A stretch of DNA of 64,000 nucleotides from Chlorops oryzae. Its lineage: Eukaryota; Arthropoda; Insecta; Diptera; Chloropidae. The notes below the pieces were generated by a model. The model did no database searches. It was not told where the DNA came from and saw nothing but the letters and a program-made list of their open reading frames with translations. Where the stretch lies: assembly GCA_020466095.1 (NCBI GenBank), contig CM035808.1, positions 79,746,994-79,810,993 of the forward strand, read 5' to 3'. The translations under genes were made by a program, and so were the position numbers. Below, piece after piece: positions 10,270-21,038 of the stretch (position 1 is the stretch's first letter; each line of letters begins with the position of its first letter).

Positions 10270-10485
10270 TTATTGAGGCGGAAGGCTGACTAATTTGACG
10301 ATAGGTCGTGTGACAATGCCTTTCTCCGTACGAATATCCGCCACACGAACGCGTCCGTCCCGCCCTTCGTATACCTTTACCACCCGACCCAAGCGCCATG
10401 ACGTCACGGGTAATTTCTCGTCTTTTATTACTACGAGTGAGTCGACCACTTGTTTCCATTTAGTGCGTTTATGGAGTTCGGACAA
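10270..10485 (-). pseudogene. BEL B Pol C-terminal domain fragment
   Basis: Reads SELHKRTKW, then WRLGRVVKVYEGRDGRVRVADI and ends LVSLPPQ, the small domain closing BEL/Pao Pol. A TAG at about 10489-10491 separates it from the integrase in the same frame; GAG to TAG would explain the change. Confidence 0.8.
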
Positions 10486-10488
10486 ATA

Positions 10489-11214
10489 CTAATTTTTCCA
10501 CCGATTACAAAATTCTTGATTAAACGCTTTCAAACGCTGCCAACGATTTATAATGGATAATGGATTTTCGTTGATACGTGGCTCAGGAGGAGCCAGTAAT
10601 GGGCCACCTATTACGAAATGTCCCGGAGTTAATGCGGCAAGATCCGACGGATTTTCGGACATTGGAGGGATGGGACGAGAATTTAAACAGGCCTCAATGC
10701 GAACAAGAACTGTTGTAAATTCTTCGAAAGTCAACTTACATGTACCGATCACTTTTACGAAATGAGCTTTGAAACTGCGAAAGCCGGCCTCCCAAAGCCC
10801 TCCCATATAAAGCGCTCCGGGGGGAATGAAATGCCACACAATTTTGTGGTGAACCTGCTGTGCAAGGACAGCATCACGTGAGGTACTGACGAACTCGGCA
10901 TACAATTGGCGAGACGCACCTACGAAATTTTTACCATTGTCGGAGTAAAGATGGCCTGGACAGCCCCGCCTTGCGACAAACCTATTGAACGACGCTAGAA
11001 AAGCTTGAGTGGAGAGGTTAGAGACTGCCTCAAGATGAATGGCCTTTGTTGCAAAACAAACAAAAACACAAGCGTGACCTTTTGTTACAATCCTTGAACG
11101 GCCGGCTGCGCTTTTAATTTCAAAGGGGCCAGCGAAGTCAATACCAGTGTGGAGGAATGGCCTATCCAATATCGTACGCTCAGGAGGAAGGATGCCCATC
11201 ATTTGTGACCTCAA
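10489..11214 (-). pseudogene. BEL B integrase core fragment
   Basis: Contains HTGIDFAGPF (first Asp), YSDNGKNF (second Asp) and MGGLWEAGF (Glu), so the DDE triad is preserved. It follows the RNase H/zinc-binding fragment after a TGA near 11224 in the same reading direction. Proteins of this type insert the cDNA into the genome. Confidence 0.85.
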
Positions 11215-11226
11215 TTTGCTCTTATG

Positions 11227-12414
11227 TCAAATACACGCTTTACAATTGTGAATAACTGTTTTAATTAAATTTTTCACTTTTGGAATCCAAAATTGTGTTC
11301 GAATTAATCTTAGAACGAGTGCGTTCCCACCATGAAGCGAAATTATATGATGAAATCGCACTAGAAGTCGGGATAGCTGACAATTATAAGGAATTATAAT
11401 CGGATGTCTCTCATTATATGAGAGACTAGGACTCGCGGCTAATCTGCTATTCACTCGCATCACATCATCCCTATCGAGAAATGGATTGAGATTCAATAAA
11501 GAACTAGTGGACGCTATTGCCTTTTTATTTTTTAGGGACTCGTATTCTGTTGCATAATTTTTGCGTTGAGCTAATCGACAAAGCTGCGTTTGAATTTCCG
11601 TCGTTTCGCGCCTAGATAACGTGTCGGTAGGGGAACTGACAATGGATTTCTGCGTAGGATGAATGTTTTTCACAAAACGGTACACATACGCCAGAACTCG
11701 GACGGCTCGAGAATAATCCGAAAATCGCTCGAGAATAACTTCCGTCACATCCAGTGTAGCAGCATGCGTTCGAAGCGGCTTCCTTTCTTCATCCGTTTCA
11801 AAGGATAAAGTGGAGCCGCGGTATCGCCACTGGGCTAAAGGTAAAGGAAGCCACGCTGGCCCATGCCACCACAAATCGTTAACCCTTAAGTCACTAGCAT
11901 TCACTCCACGGCTAGCTAAATCAGCTGGATTGAATTCTGAGTCAACATGCAGCCATCTAGAGGGGCCTATGCAATGCAGAATTTTGGAAACACGATTAGC
12001 TATAAAACTTTTCCAATGACAAGGTGGTTTTTGTAGCCACGCTAAAACAATTGTAGAATAAGTCCAAAAGAATCGTTTATGTGGACCTATAGGCATGTGC
12101 AGTGAGAACGCTTGCACCATTTCTGCAAGCAGCACAGCGCCACACAACTCTAATCGAAGTAGGGAGACAGTTTTTACAGGGGCGACTCGACTCTTCGCTA
12201 CGAGCAGATGTGTTGTCACCCGATCTGCATTTGCTATGCGCACATATAGGGCTGCTCCGTACGCCTTTTCGGTGGCGTCATAAAAACCGTGAAGTTCGAA
12301 GTCACAATTTGGTTGAAATTCTACCCAACGCGGCACCCTAATATCATTGATATACGCAAAATTTTTTAAAAAGATTGCCCATTTTTTTACGCAAGCAGGA
12401 GGAAGTGGAGCATC
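11227..12414 (-). pseudogene. BEL B RNase H and integrase zinc-binding fragment
   Basis: Starts just after a TGA at about 12412-12414, where a Trp codon is expected after the Ile-Asp of RT. It carries the RNase H motif FYDATEKAYGAALYV and, near the end, the integrase zinc-binding histidines (HHIISLHGG) and C-x2-C (NCKACI). It ends at a TGA next to the second zinc-binding cysteine. Confidence 0.82.
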
Positions 12415-13224
12415 TCAATCGATCCGCGCTAGCCAGATATCTTGCCTTAAGATTTTCGCAGATACAACGATTGGAGCGAGCCAACCGGCGGGATCGAATA
12501 ACTTAGCAATCTGCGACAAAATTTCCCTTTTCGTATATGACGCTTTCTCCTCTAAAGCTTTTGCATTGAAATAGAACATATCGGCTTGAGCGTTCCACCG
12601 AATCCCGAGGGTTTTCGCGATACTATGCTCATCGAGCGAAAGGAAATCTTCGCCAAGAAGATGGGTTTTTGGAAGGCCGGTCAACACTGTTTGAGAATTG
12701 GAAGTCCACTTTCTCAAAGGAAATCCTGCTGACTCTAAAGCTTTTTTCAACTCGTCTCGCGCTTGGATAGTAGATTCTATCGTATGACCTCCACCTAGTA
12801 CGTCATCTACATACATGGACCCTCTCAGAATATGACTAGCTAACGGCAGTGAATGTTCGACATCATCCGCTAGCTGTAAAAGCGTCCGGATCGCGAGGTA
12901 GGGGGCGCAGTTGACACCAAATGTCACCGTCTTCAATTCGAAATCTGCGACATCTTCTCCTGGGGCCTGGCGAAACAGGATTCTTTGGAATGGAGTCTGA
13001 TGCGGCGCCACTAAAATTTGCCCATACGTTTTTTGTATATCGGCGTTGAAGACGAATTTGAAAAATCGCCATCTAAGGAGGAGGAGTGTCAAATCTGACT
13101 GTAATACAGGCCCAGTATGCAGAACGTCGTTAAGACTAACCGAATTATCAGACGGACTGGAGGCGTTAAATACGACCCGCACTTTCGTTGTGGGGCTCTC
13201 TTCTTTTATCACCGCGTGGTGAGG
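12415..13224 (-). pseudogene. BEL B reverse transcriptase fragment
   Basis: Contains TTKVRVVFNAS, FNADIQKTYGQI, the catalytic YVDD (12802-12813) and LAKLFDPAGWLAPIV-type sequence of BEL/Pao RT. The upstream end is an amber codon at about 13225-13227 in place of Leu (TTG to TAG), directly before PHHAV. No frameshift is seen inside. Confidence 0.88.
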
Positions 13225-13770
13225 CTAATAAAAATTAGGAGTTGTATGCGAGCTTGGAACCCGTTCCATATGCCCGAGCCCTAAATATTGTTGAATGACA
13301 GAATCATATTCAATTTTGAACTTTGGGTTTTTATTTAACCGCGCCTCGTTCCGCAAAAACTGCGCCAAAGCTATTTTTCTCGACGATCCTATCTTCAGAT
13401 CCTGAGGAAAGCTCTCCTTAAACGGCAAAACTACCATATAGCGACCATCACTCACTCTCTTAGTGGTACTTTTAAACAACTCTTCACAATATTGGTCTTC
13501 TTTCGACTCTATCCTCTTTTGAGGAAGATCCTCCACCTCCCAAAACCCAGTGAGCGCTTTTTCCACCGAGCTCTGATCGCAAAGACACACGTTCGTTCGA
13601 ATCGAAAAAGATTTTTGGTGAAGAATTGGACCAGTCAAAATCCACCCGAAGACTGTTTCTGCTAATGGAATATTAGGCAGACTCACGAACGAGGCTCTAT
13701 CTATTGAGCACGACGGAAGGTCGCCAGTTATTCTTGGCAACACTAACGCGGTAGTTTCGAATCTAAACGT
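13225..13770 (-). pseudogene. BEL B protease-RT linker fragment
   Basis: Includes VFGWILTGP, the conserved end of the BEL protease region, then a linker with YCEELF and GRYMVVLPF. A one-base shift near 13770 breaks it from the protease active-site part. Confidence 0.8.
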
Positions 13771-14400
13771 CAGCGAATAGAAGCGACCCTATAGAAATTC
13801 GGCATGAGTGTCGAGATATAATATTGTCGGAAGCACCGACGCCGCTAATGGCGGCACACACTGAAGTTGAAGGCAGTCGAAGTTTCCGAAGCACTTTCTC
13901 GGAAATAAATGTTCCTTCGGAACCTGAATCCAAAAGCGCCCTAGCATAAAGGACCTTGTCTTCATAGCCCAGTCTCACCATCGCCGTACCCAGCAACACG
14001 CTTGTCATCCCCGCCGCCAAACACGACTGCACTGCAGCGTTTTCGTTTTCTGTATTGGGGCCTACTTGAGCTGACAGCAATTGTTGCTGAGCCACAGCGC
14101 GAGTGGACGGTCCATCGGACGTTGGATTTTTTTGATTGGATACATCCCGATGTAAAAGCGTATGATGAGGCTTGTGACAAGTAAAACAACTATATTTGAT
14201 TTTGCAGTCTTTGACCGAATGAGCGCGAGCGAAACAATTAATGCATAAACCGAATTTTTTTATGCTTGCTAAACGATTGTCCACTTTCATGTTTAAAAAT
14301 TTTGGACACGAGCGAATTGGATGATGCTCTTTCGGACAAAGCTTGCACGCGGGAGTCGTTACGTTCACAGAGTGCGATCTGAGACTCTTTGGACGCGACG
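13763..14400 (-). pseudogene. BEL B Gag knuckles and protease active site
   Basis: After the Transib insertion the frame shows CKLCPKEHHPIRSC, CINCFARAH and CFTCHKPHHTLLH (zinc knuckles), then ARALLDSGSEGTFIS, a normal DSG protease active site. It is interrupted at 14400 by the Transib element and by a frameshift at its 3' end. Confidence 0.88.
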
Positions 14401-14439
14401 CACAGTGTGCCGACTCCATACATTGCTTGGCCAAAAATA
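14401..14439 (+). repeat. Transib 1 transposase-3' end terminus, 23-bp-spacer RSS-like signal
   Basis: Heptamer CACAGTG (14401-14407), a 23-bp spacer, then CCAAAAATA (14431-14439). The same arrangement is found at the end of the second copy (28994-29032, minus). Confidence 0.88.
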
Positions 14440-15204
14440 GAAGGAGTTGTCGTAGAGCAATGAAATTTGGCATGGAGGTTTATTTTTATAAAATTAAGAA
14501 ATTTTTAAAAAATTGTAAAAATCCGACCACCCCAACCCCCACCCCCCATGTAAAGGGGGGACCCAAATTCCGCAATTTTAGTCCTACAGACTTGAAATTT
14601 GGAGCAGAGCTTAAATTCCTGCTCTAAAATTGGAAAAATTTAACTTGGGTGGGCTGCCACGCCCACTTTTTGTGCTACGCCTACTCAAAGTTGGGAGATA
14701 CAGGGGCAATGAACCCCCTGCAAATCGTATAAAACTTTTATAAAAATTGATGAATTTCAATTTAATTGTAAAATTCAAACATGTTTTCAATAGAAAAATT
14801 TAAAAAGACCAGCCCAGCCTTGCCAAAGAAAAAAAAGCGAGGTGGAAAAAACAGTGAATTTCAATGTATAAATCCCATATATTTGATACTGACGCTTACG
14901 TTATTCTTGAATTGTAGAGCTTTTTTATTTGATAAATTTCAAAGGAATAACTCACAATTAAATTTCTTTGCGTTTTTAACGTTCATATAAGGTGTAGTAA
15001 AAAGATATATAGCTTATTAAGCCATATAAAACTTGTAGTTATAATGCAAATATCATCTAAATTAAAGAACAAAGTATTATTTGAAAGGTAATTAAGTTGA
15101 GTTTATTCCATTGGTTTTTTTTAAGAGATATTAAATTTTTACTTATGCTTTTTTAAGTGCAGCTATGTATACATATACATTTTTATTTAAATTTATTCTA
15201 AGAT

Positions 15205-15885
15205 TTAATCATCTGAAGAGCTGCAGTTAGAATCTTCCGATAAAAAGTCTTCCAAATCTATTTCTAAAGAAGAATCCGAATCCGTTTCATCGTTTTGTTC
15301 TACCAAAATATATGCTTTAATTTCTTCATTGGAGATCTTTCCTTTTTGCTTCAATTTTCTATATTTTGAAATAAGTGGCTCCGAAGACAACAGTAAATTT
15401 AAAACGTCTCTGTTAGCTGCCTCTCTGGAACATTTACGGGCTTTTTGCAATCTAGGATATCTGAATTCCTTATGCCGAGCCTCTAGTGCATCTTCCGACA
15501 GCATACCGATTGGGAGGAGAAAATGCTTTATAATGTCAATGCCATGACACAGAACTTTATGCACTTTAACTGGCATATAGTACCAGTCATACAGTGTGAT
15601 ATACAAACTATATGTATTGTTTAGCAAAATACTAAATGTTTTAATATTTATAGCTGCACCACATGACAACACTTTTAAAATTGAAGCGAAATTTTTTATT
15701 AAATTAATATCAATATCTGTAATTTTGGAAGAAATTTCAGCGTTATTGAAAAAATTTCTTGCTGTATTTCCGTCATTTGAGGTTCCATATCCTGTTCTGA
15801 CTTTATCCACAATCAAGCCCAACTCAGATCTGAATAGACTACAAATTTTACTCTTTTTGCGTTTTGTTTTTATACCATATTCTGC
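15205..15885 (-). pseudogene. Transib transposase, C-terminal fragment
   Basis: The frame is open from about 15885 and ends at 15205. It contains GLIVDKVRTGYGTSNDGNTAR, a YDWYYMPVKVHKVL block and LPIGMLSEDALEARHKEFR, which I recognise as the conserved C-terminal part of Transib transposases, a RAG1-related DDE family. The usual third catalytic acidic residue probably lies in this part, but I cannot confirm which Glu. An acidic, Ser-rich tail follows. Upstream catalytic Asp motifs are absent, so it cannot act alone. Confidence 0.8.
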
Positions 15886-16926
15886 TATAGTTTATATATT
15901 GCTAAATACTTAATTATATTTAGTGTTGACAACCACCTTAAATTATAACTAATAATGTTAAATAAGTTAAACTTCAACATTTTAGCCGTTGTGTTTGAAT
16001 ATACGCTTTCGAACTGTGTTCAATTGTTGGTAATTAGTGCATTTCCGCCTGTATTTTGGACCTTTACGAAAACTTGTATAACTCCGAAATCGCAACGAAT
16101 TTTAATATAATTTTTTTTTTATTTTTAGAAGATATCATAGGCAATAAAATATCAAAAATTTGAGGAGGTCATTTTTTTTTAAATTTTTAAAAAATCTTTT
16201 GAAATTTGCATAGTTTTTGCATTTTTCCCAATATTTTTACCTATTTCACATGCATATTTTTACATTGTTCAATAGAAACATTAACAAAAACAATATAAAT
16301 TATTAAATTTTAGGGTTTTTTCTTTCATACAATATATATTTTGTATAAACTTATTTGCAAAATTTCCTGGTATTTGTTTGTATGTGCAATTAATAATTTT
16401 ATAACCTAATTTTAGTGCTCCATAACATGGAACATAAATCCGAAATCGCAACAAATTTGTTAAATTTTAACTTTTTTTTATGATAAGCGCCTATTACTTA
16501 ATAACATATAAAAAAATTAGAGAGGTCATATTTCGCATAATTTTTTTTTTCAATTTTGAAATTCTGTGAAATGTTCAATTTTTCAGTATTTCACATATTT
16601 TTTTAACAGTAATAATATTTTGTATATAATAATAATTTATATACACGAATACTTTTTTATGATTGTAAATAAGCTACACTTTAATTTGATATATGATACT
16701 TGGGTATTTATAGTTGTATACTTACTCTTTATTCGATTTGAACCCGCGCATATGCAATAATTGTGCAAAACAACAAAAGTTCACATTTTGCATAAGACAA
16801 CTTCAAAGGCGTGTTGTGATCGCAAAACTAAAGCTATCGGCAAGAAAATTTGGGAGTTTCTAATTCAATGTATTCTCTAAGAAGCCATAAAAAAAAATTA
16901 TTCAAAATCTGCACTTTTATTTTTAC

Positions 16927-16954
16927 TATTTTTGGCCGCACTCGGCACACTGTG
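16927..16954 (-). repeat. Transib 1 transposase-5' end terminus, 12-bp-spacer RSS-like signal
   Basis: Read on the minus strand: CACAGTG, 12 bp (TGCCGAGTGCGG), CCAAAAATA. The spacer is 11 bp shorter than at the opposite end. Confidence 0.88.
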
Positions 16955-16959
16955 CGACG

Positions 16960-17212
16960 TGTCGGATTGTGGTTGGGATCCAGACTTGATATCACTAAGT
17001 GTTTCCAGCGTTTGGTAGCGACTAGTGAGAAATTTATCAAATTGCTTCCACGTTGGAAGCGTATTTTTAGAATTTAATGATTGCTCCCATAAAGCAAGCG
17101 TAGTGTTTGGCAATCTTGTGGAGCAAAAATAGACTAACATTGAATCCCAAGAACTAGTATCAACGCCGTGCAGGTTTAATGCGGACAAACAACTATTTAC
17201 TGTACTAAGCAT
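16960..17212 (-). pseudogene. BEL B Gag middle fragment
   Basis: Reads MLSTVNSCLSALNLHG and WEQSLNSKNTLPTWKQFDKFL, the BEL Gag region that precedes the zinc knuckles; compare the corresponding WEQSL block of element A. It overlaps the N-terminal Gag fragment by a few bases in another frame, which marks a one-base frameshift near 17208. The Transib insertion cuts it at 16959. Confidence 0.85.
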
Positions 17213-17912
17213 CGTCTAATGCACTACCCGACTCCGAAGTCACAGACGCGACGCTAAACAGAATACGGTATTGCGTATTCACTAGGATACGTTTATTTTC
17301 AAAACGTTCCTTGAGCGCAGTCCACGCGGTCAAAAAACCTTCATTGGTTAGAAAAGCAGTTTTAACGATCTCCTTCGCTTCCCCTTTGGTTTTTTGATTT
17401 AAATGGAATAAATTTTCCACGGGACTCAATCGCGAATTTTTTATATAAATGGCCTCAAAAAGATCCCGGAACGACGGCCATGCCGTATAATTTCCGTCGA
17501 AGCTATCGATATCGCACGGAGGAAGCCGTACGCCCATATTAGGAAGTTCGGGCACTTCAAGCTGGCTTGAATTAGCTTTAGCCTGAACACGGCTATCGAA
17601 CGTAGTCATCCGTTCATTAATAGCAGACAGACACCTAACGTACGAATTATACGCGGTCTGATGTCTTGCCTTGACAACCGGAATGTCACTAGATTGGATC
17701 GCCCTATCTTCTCCTTCTAATTCTTCATCTTCCGCGATAGATTGAAGATAGCCTTCGTATTTGGCTTTGACTACCTTCCATAAAATTTTTATTTCGTCGC
17801 CGTGAATCTCCAACGACGCTACAGAATGTCTCGCGACGTCAATTGTATTGAAATTCGCCTCAAATTCGATTAAGATATCAGACGCTCGAATAAAAGAATC
17901 GAAGGTCGACAT
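17205..17912 (-). pseudogene. gag: BEL B Gag N-terminal part
   Basis: An ATG at 17910-17912 opens a 235-aa frame. Its second half, beginning LPPCDIDSFDG and including WPSFRDLFEAI and KERFENKRILVN, is the DUF1759-type Gag domain common to BEL/Pao elements, which builds the particle. It ends early because of the frameshift near 17208. Confidence 0.87.
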
Positions 17913-18062
17913 ATCTAATGGCGCTTGGGTTTAATATTCGAAAGAAAAATAAAGAACGAAAAACTTTTTGCTTCAACCCAACAAAAATTAAGACTCGAAA
18001 TGCCCTTAATTTTCTGTCCTTTACTGTAGAGAAAACCAAAAGCCAATTCAAATGCTTTTGCT

Positions 18063-18093
<31 letters not shown>

Positions 18094-18683
18094 GTATGTA
18101 TGTTGGTAATACCGGCTTAATTTCTGTCGCTGCCAAAAAAAGCAAAGGAAAGGAAACGAAATCGAAAGCAGAGAACTTGGTGTATAGCTGTGATCGGAAA
18201 TTGCCCTTAAGATGCTACAAAGCAGTCTTAAGTGCACCAAACAAAAAGAAGCTGCGCTCAAAGCGAAAAAGAGAAAACCGAAAATGAAAACAAACAGCTT
18301 CTATGTAATAAGAATTGATCACCAGCTAGAAGTCACTGACCACATACAATTCTAATAAGAATATGTATGTACGTATGTATATGCACTTTTCTATACGAAC
18401 CGAAACGAAAGTCAATGTGTAGCAAACGACAAAAATTAACACCGGTATGCTGTTCCACCGAACGGAACCTATGTACATATGATTTTTCGGCGCGCGGGAA
18501 ATTATATATAGCGAATCGATATATGTAGGTATAGAGGCGCGTGATTTAAGTAAAAAACTTCAATATAATTTTACTTATGTTTTTTTTGATTAAAATTTGG
18601 ATTTTGAAATTGCACTTTTTTTCACATACATATGCAAACGTACCTTCAGAATCAGGAACGGAATTTGTGGATGGTTTTGAATA
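17913..18683 (-). other. BEL B untranslated leader with (TA)n microsatellite
   Basis: Lies between the primer-binding site and the gag ATG. It contains a TA dinucleotide run at about 18063-18090 and no supported gene. Confidence 0.7.
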
Positions 18684-18700
18684 TCCGGCTCGAAGGACCA
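18684..18700 (-). promoter_or_regulatory. BEL B primer-binding site, tRNA-Tyr type
   Basis: One base inside the 5' LTR the plus strand reads TCCGGCTCGAAGGACCA, the 3' end expected of insect tRNA-Tyr with CCA. Its complement on the element's coding strand would prime minus-strand DNA synthesis. The tRNA identity is from memory. Confidence 0.75.
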
Positions 18701-18701
18701 A

Positions 18702-19021
18702 TGTTTTGTGTGTGATTCTGGATGGATGTGTTTGATGTAGGTGATTGTGATGTATGCCAATATAAAGTTTGTGCCAAGATGAAGTTTGTGCAAAGATGAA
18801 CTTTAGCTGATTTCCGAACGTGGACTTTTTGATGGAGCTTCAGAAAGTAAGTGAGGAAATAAGCTCGAACGGAAGCCGAGCTTACTCCTCGTAACGAAAC
18901 AAAGTGTTATTTTTCGCCCGGTATAAGGCTAGTGTTATAGTGTACTAAAATTAGGCATTAGGAGCCTTCTCTTTCTAAGGGTTTCGATCTTTGTTTTGAT
19001 CTTACTGTTCCGACCTGAACA
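18702..19021 (-). repeat. BEL B 5' LTR (320 bp)
   Basis: Matches the 3' LTR at 8765-9084 with very few differences and has TG...CA ends on the minus strand. It should hold the promoter. Confidence 0.95.
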
Positions 19022-19026
19022 GTCAG

Positions 19027-19348
19027 ATTAACAATACGCCTCCGTGTAATTGTCTGATTATCATTCAGGGCGACTAAGGCACCTAGTTGATCCCTCTGCA
19101 TAAAAATCTGACGCGCTCGAGTATCTCAAGGTAACCGTTTTTTTGTTTTACATTTTCAAAAATCATTCCTGAGCTTTGGCCACATCCAAAACGTCAGTCA
19201 GTGAAATAAAACACTTTTAGAAGTCCACTTAACATTCACTGTGAATATCTGATACAATCGAGTAACTGTTTTTTTCTCTTTTTTTCTACCTTTATTTATG
19301 GCCAACCACCTTCAATTAAACGTCAGATTAATATATATTAGTTACCAG
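19027..19348. other. Gene-free flank
   Basis: A block around 19103 (GACGCGCTCGAGTA followed by T-rich sequence) recurs in diverged form near 20521. No gene seen. Confidence 0.5.
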
Positions 19349-20479
19349 TAGAGCTTGTCAAAATTGTTAAATGAAAACCTGAAAATTGTTGTTAAAATGT
19401 TAAGAAAAAATGACGAAATATGTTGGCAAAATTGTTAAATCAAAATTTAAGGCGAAACTCCATTAACGACGGCAAGGACGGTTGTTGCGGTATACGTAGC
19501 AAAGGTGAAAATATTTGTGCGGCTTCCATTGAATCAATGTATTGAAATGTATTTAAATCGAAGCAGCTACATTTCTTTCGCCTAAAACGTCGTGTATGGA
19601 GTTAAGCCTTTATTCTTCTAACAATATGAACAGTGCCTAGATAGTTTGCTCCTACAAATTGTATATAGAATATATTTTCAAACAGAACAATTTAACAGCT
19701 ACTCACTAAAAATTATCTCTTTAAAATAGACTAGTATTAATTCAAATATTTTAAAATACTCCTTGGCATTAATAATTAAATACATTAAAACAAAAAAGTT
19801 AGTGCTGTATTTATGTTTCTGCTATCAATCCTTAATAAGAGATATATAACTTATTTTTCTTGTATTTAATAAAATATCACCCCTGTGTGGAAGAGGAAAA
19901 TGTCATTAAAGGCATACCAAGTAAGAATTGGCGATCAACTCTTTCGAGTAAGTGCAAAAGCGAATGCAACTTCAAAAGGGAATATCGATAGGAATTGACG
20001 GTCAACAATTGACTAGTGTTAAAGGCCTCAATGCGAAACTAATCGTTCAGATGAAGTCATTCGTGTTTCGTTTTCTTCCTCATTTTCTTCTTCTTTTTTT
20101 TAACCTGCCTACTTTGAAAATGGAATAGAAGTGTGAGTAAATGTGAGAATATGAATGCATTTAGATCGCATGTATAGAAATTTTTCTTTTGCTCTTTACT
20201 TCTTTTCCCGATAACCATCGAAAAAATTAGAGGTGATAGCAATTTTGTTTTGTTTCGCTTATGGCGAATCCAGTGTTTCGAGCTGAAACACGTTCCGTCT
20301 GAAATTTCGACACAATATATTGGGAACAGAAATGGCATGAAATTAAAAAAAAAAAACTTAGAACTAACATGAGGAAAAATTTTAAAAATTCAAAAATCGC
20401 TAAAATTGTTATTTCAAAAATCTACCAAAAATTGTTAAAAATTGTTCTTTTAACATTTTAACATTTTTGACAAGCTCTA
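19349..20479. mobile_element. hAT-like non-autonomous element (1.13 kb)
   Basis: The ends TAGAGCTTGTCAAAA and TTTTTGACAAGCTCTA are inverted repeats. The flanking 8-mers GTTACCAG (left) and GTTATCAT (right) match at 6 of 8, as an aged hAT target duplication would. A TA-type duplication is an alternative reading. There is no transposase inside, and it contains a smaller MITE. Confidence 0.6.
19447..19613. mobile_element. Short palindromic MITE, copy 1 (about 166 bp)
   Basis: Ends TTAAGGCGAAACTCC and GGAGTTAAGCCTTTA form an inverted repeat. A second copy lies inverted at 24364-24542. Confidence 0.65.
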
Positions 20480-20633
20480 GTTATCATGAACATAAAGCGC
20501 GTTTACTGTATCAATGTGTGACGCGCTCGAGTAATGCAATGTGTCCATTTTTTTTACATTTTTGACCATTCTTACACGCTTTCATCCCCATTAAAATGGA
20601 AAACTTTACATAGATTTTTTTTTTGTTTAAGAA

Positions 20634-20922
20634 TGTCGCGGAAGCATGCAACACCGGCTGCGCGCATGAAGAATTTCAGATCCAGGCAACAAATCGATCA
20701 ATCCTAACTTGCCCGATATGAAAGTAGCAGGCCTAGCCTGGCCTTAACAGCGCTAGAGGAAAACGAATATAAAAGCAAGAGCAGAAATTCGGCGCTCACT
20801 GCCATTTTTGTATTTAACGGAGTGAGGGCAAAAAACCGCGTAAAAATTTTCATCTTTTTTTTCGTCTAATTATTACTTTTCTGTTCGTACATATAATATA
20901 AATAGCTTGTCCGTCATTTACA
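20634..20922 (+). repeat. BEL C 5' LTR (289 bp, shortened)
   Basis: Matches 23889-24237 but lacks about 60 bp near its end, including the AATAAA-bearing segment found in the 3' LTR. Confidence 0.9.
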
Positions 20923-21038
20923 TCGTTTTTACGCGCATTTACTTGACTTAAGAAGCGGCAATTTCGTGCCAAGAGTCGTGCCATTGACTTTGCATCATTC
21001 GCCTGTGCAGACAAGCCTGCGCCTCAACCAGGAGAACT

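Larger units (their letters stand above)
14401..16954 (-). mobile_element. Transib element 1 (2554 bp), inserted in BEL B gag
   Basis: Both ends start CACAGTG (inward), and the flanks repeat CGACG (14396-14400 and 16955-16959), the 5-bp GC-rich target duplication known for Transib. The ends are unequal: at 14401 heptamer, 23 bp, CCAAAAATA; at 16954 reading inward heptamer, 12 bp, CCAAAAATA. This parallels the heptamer-spacer-nonamer recombination signals used by RAG1, the relative of Transib transposase. A C-terminal transposase fragment is encoded on the minus strand at 15205-15885; the central and N-terminal coding parts are missing. Confidence 0.92.
8765..19021 (-). mobile_element. BEL/Pao LTR retrotransposon B, complete but broken
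   Basis: Two near-identical 320-bp LTRs (8765-9084 and 18702-19021) enclose gag, pol and an extra ORF on the minus strand. A perfect 5-bp TSD GTCAG flanks the whole (8760-8764 and 19022-19026). Minus-strand order: 5' LTR, primer-binding site, gag, protease, RT, RNase H, integrase, C-terminal domain, then a gag/protease-like ORF3, 3' LTR. Gag is interrupted by a Transib element at 14401-16954. Pol has several point stops and at least one frameshift. Near-identical LTRs beside many stops mean either rapid decay or mobilisation in trans. Confidence 0.95.
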
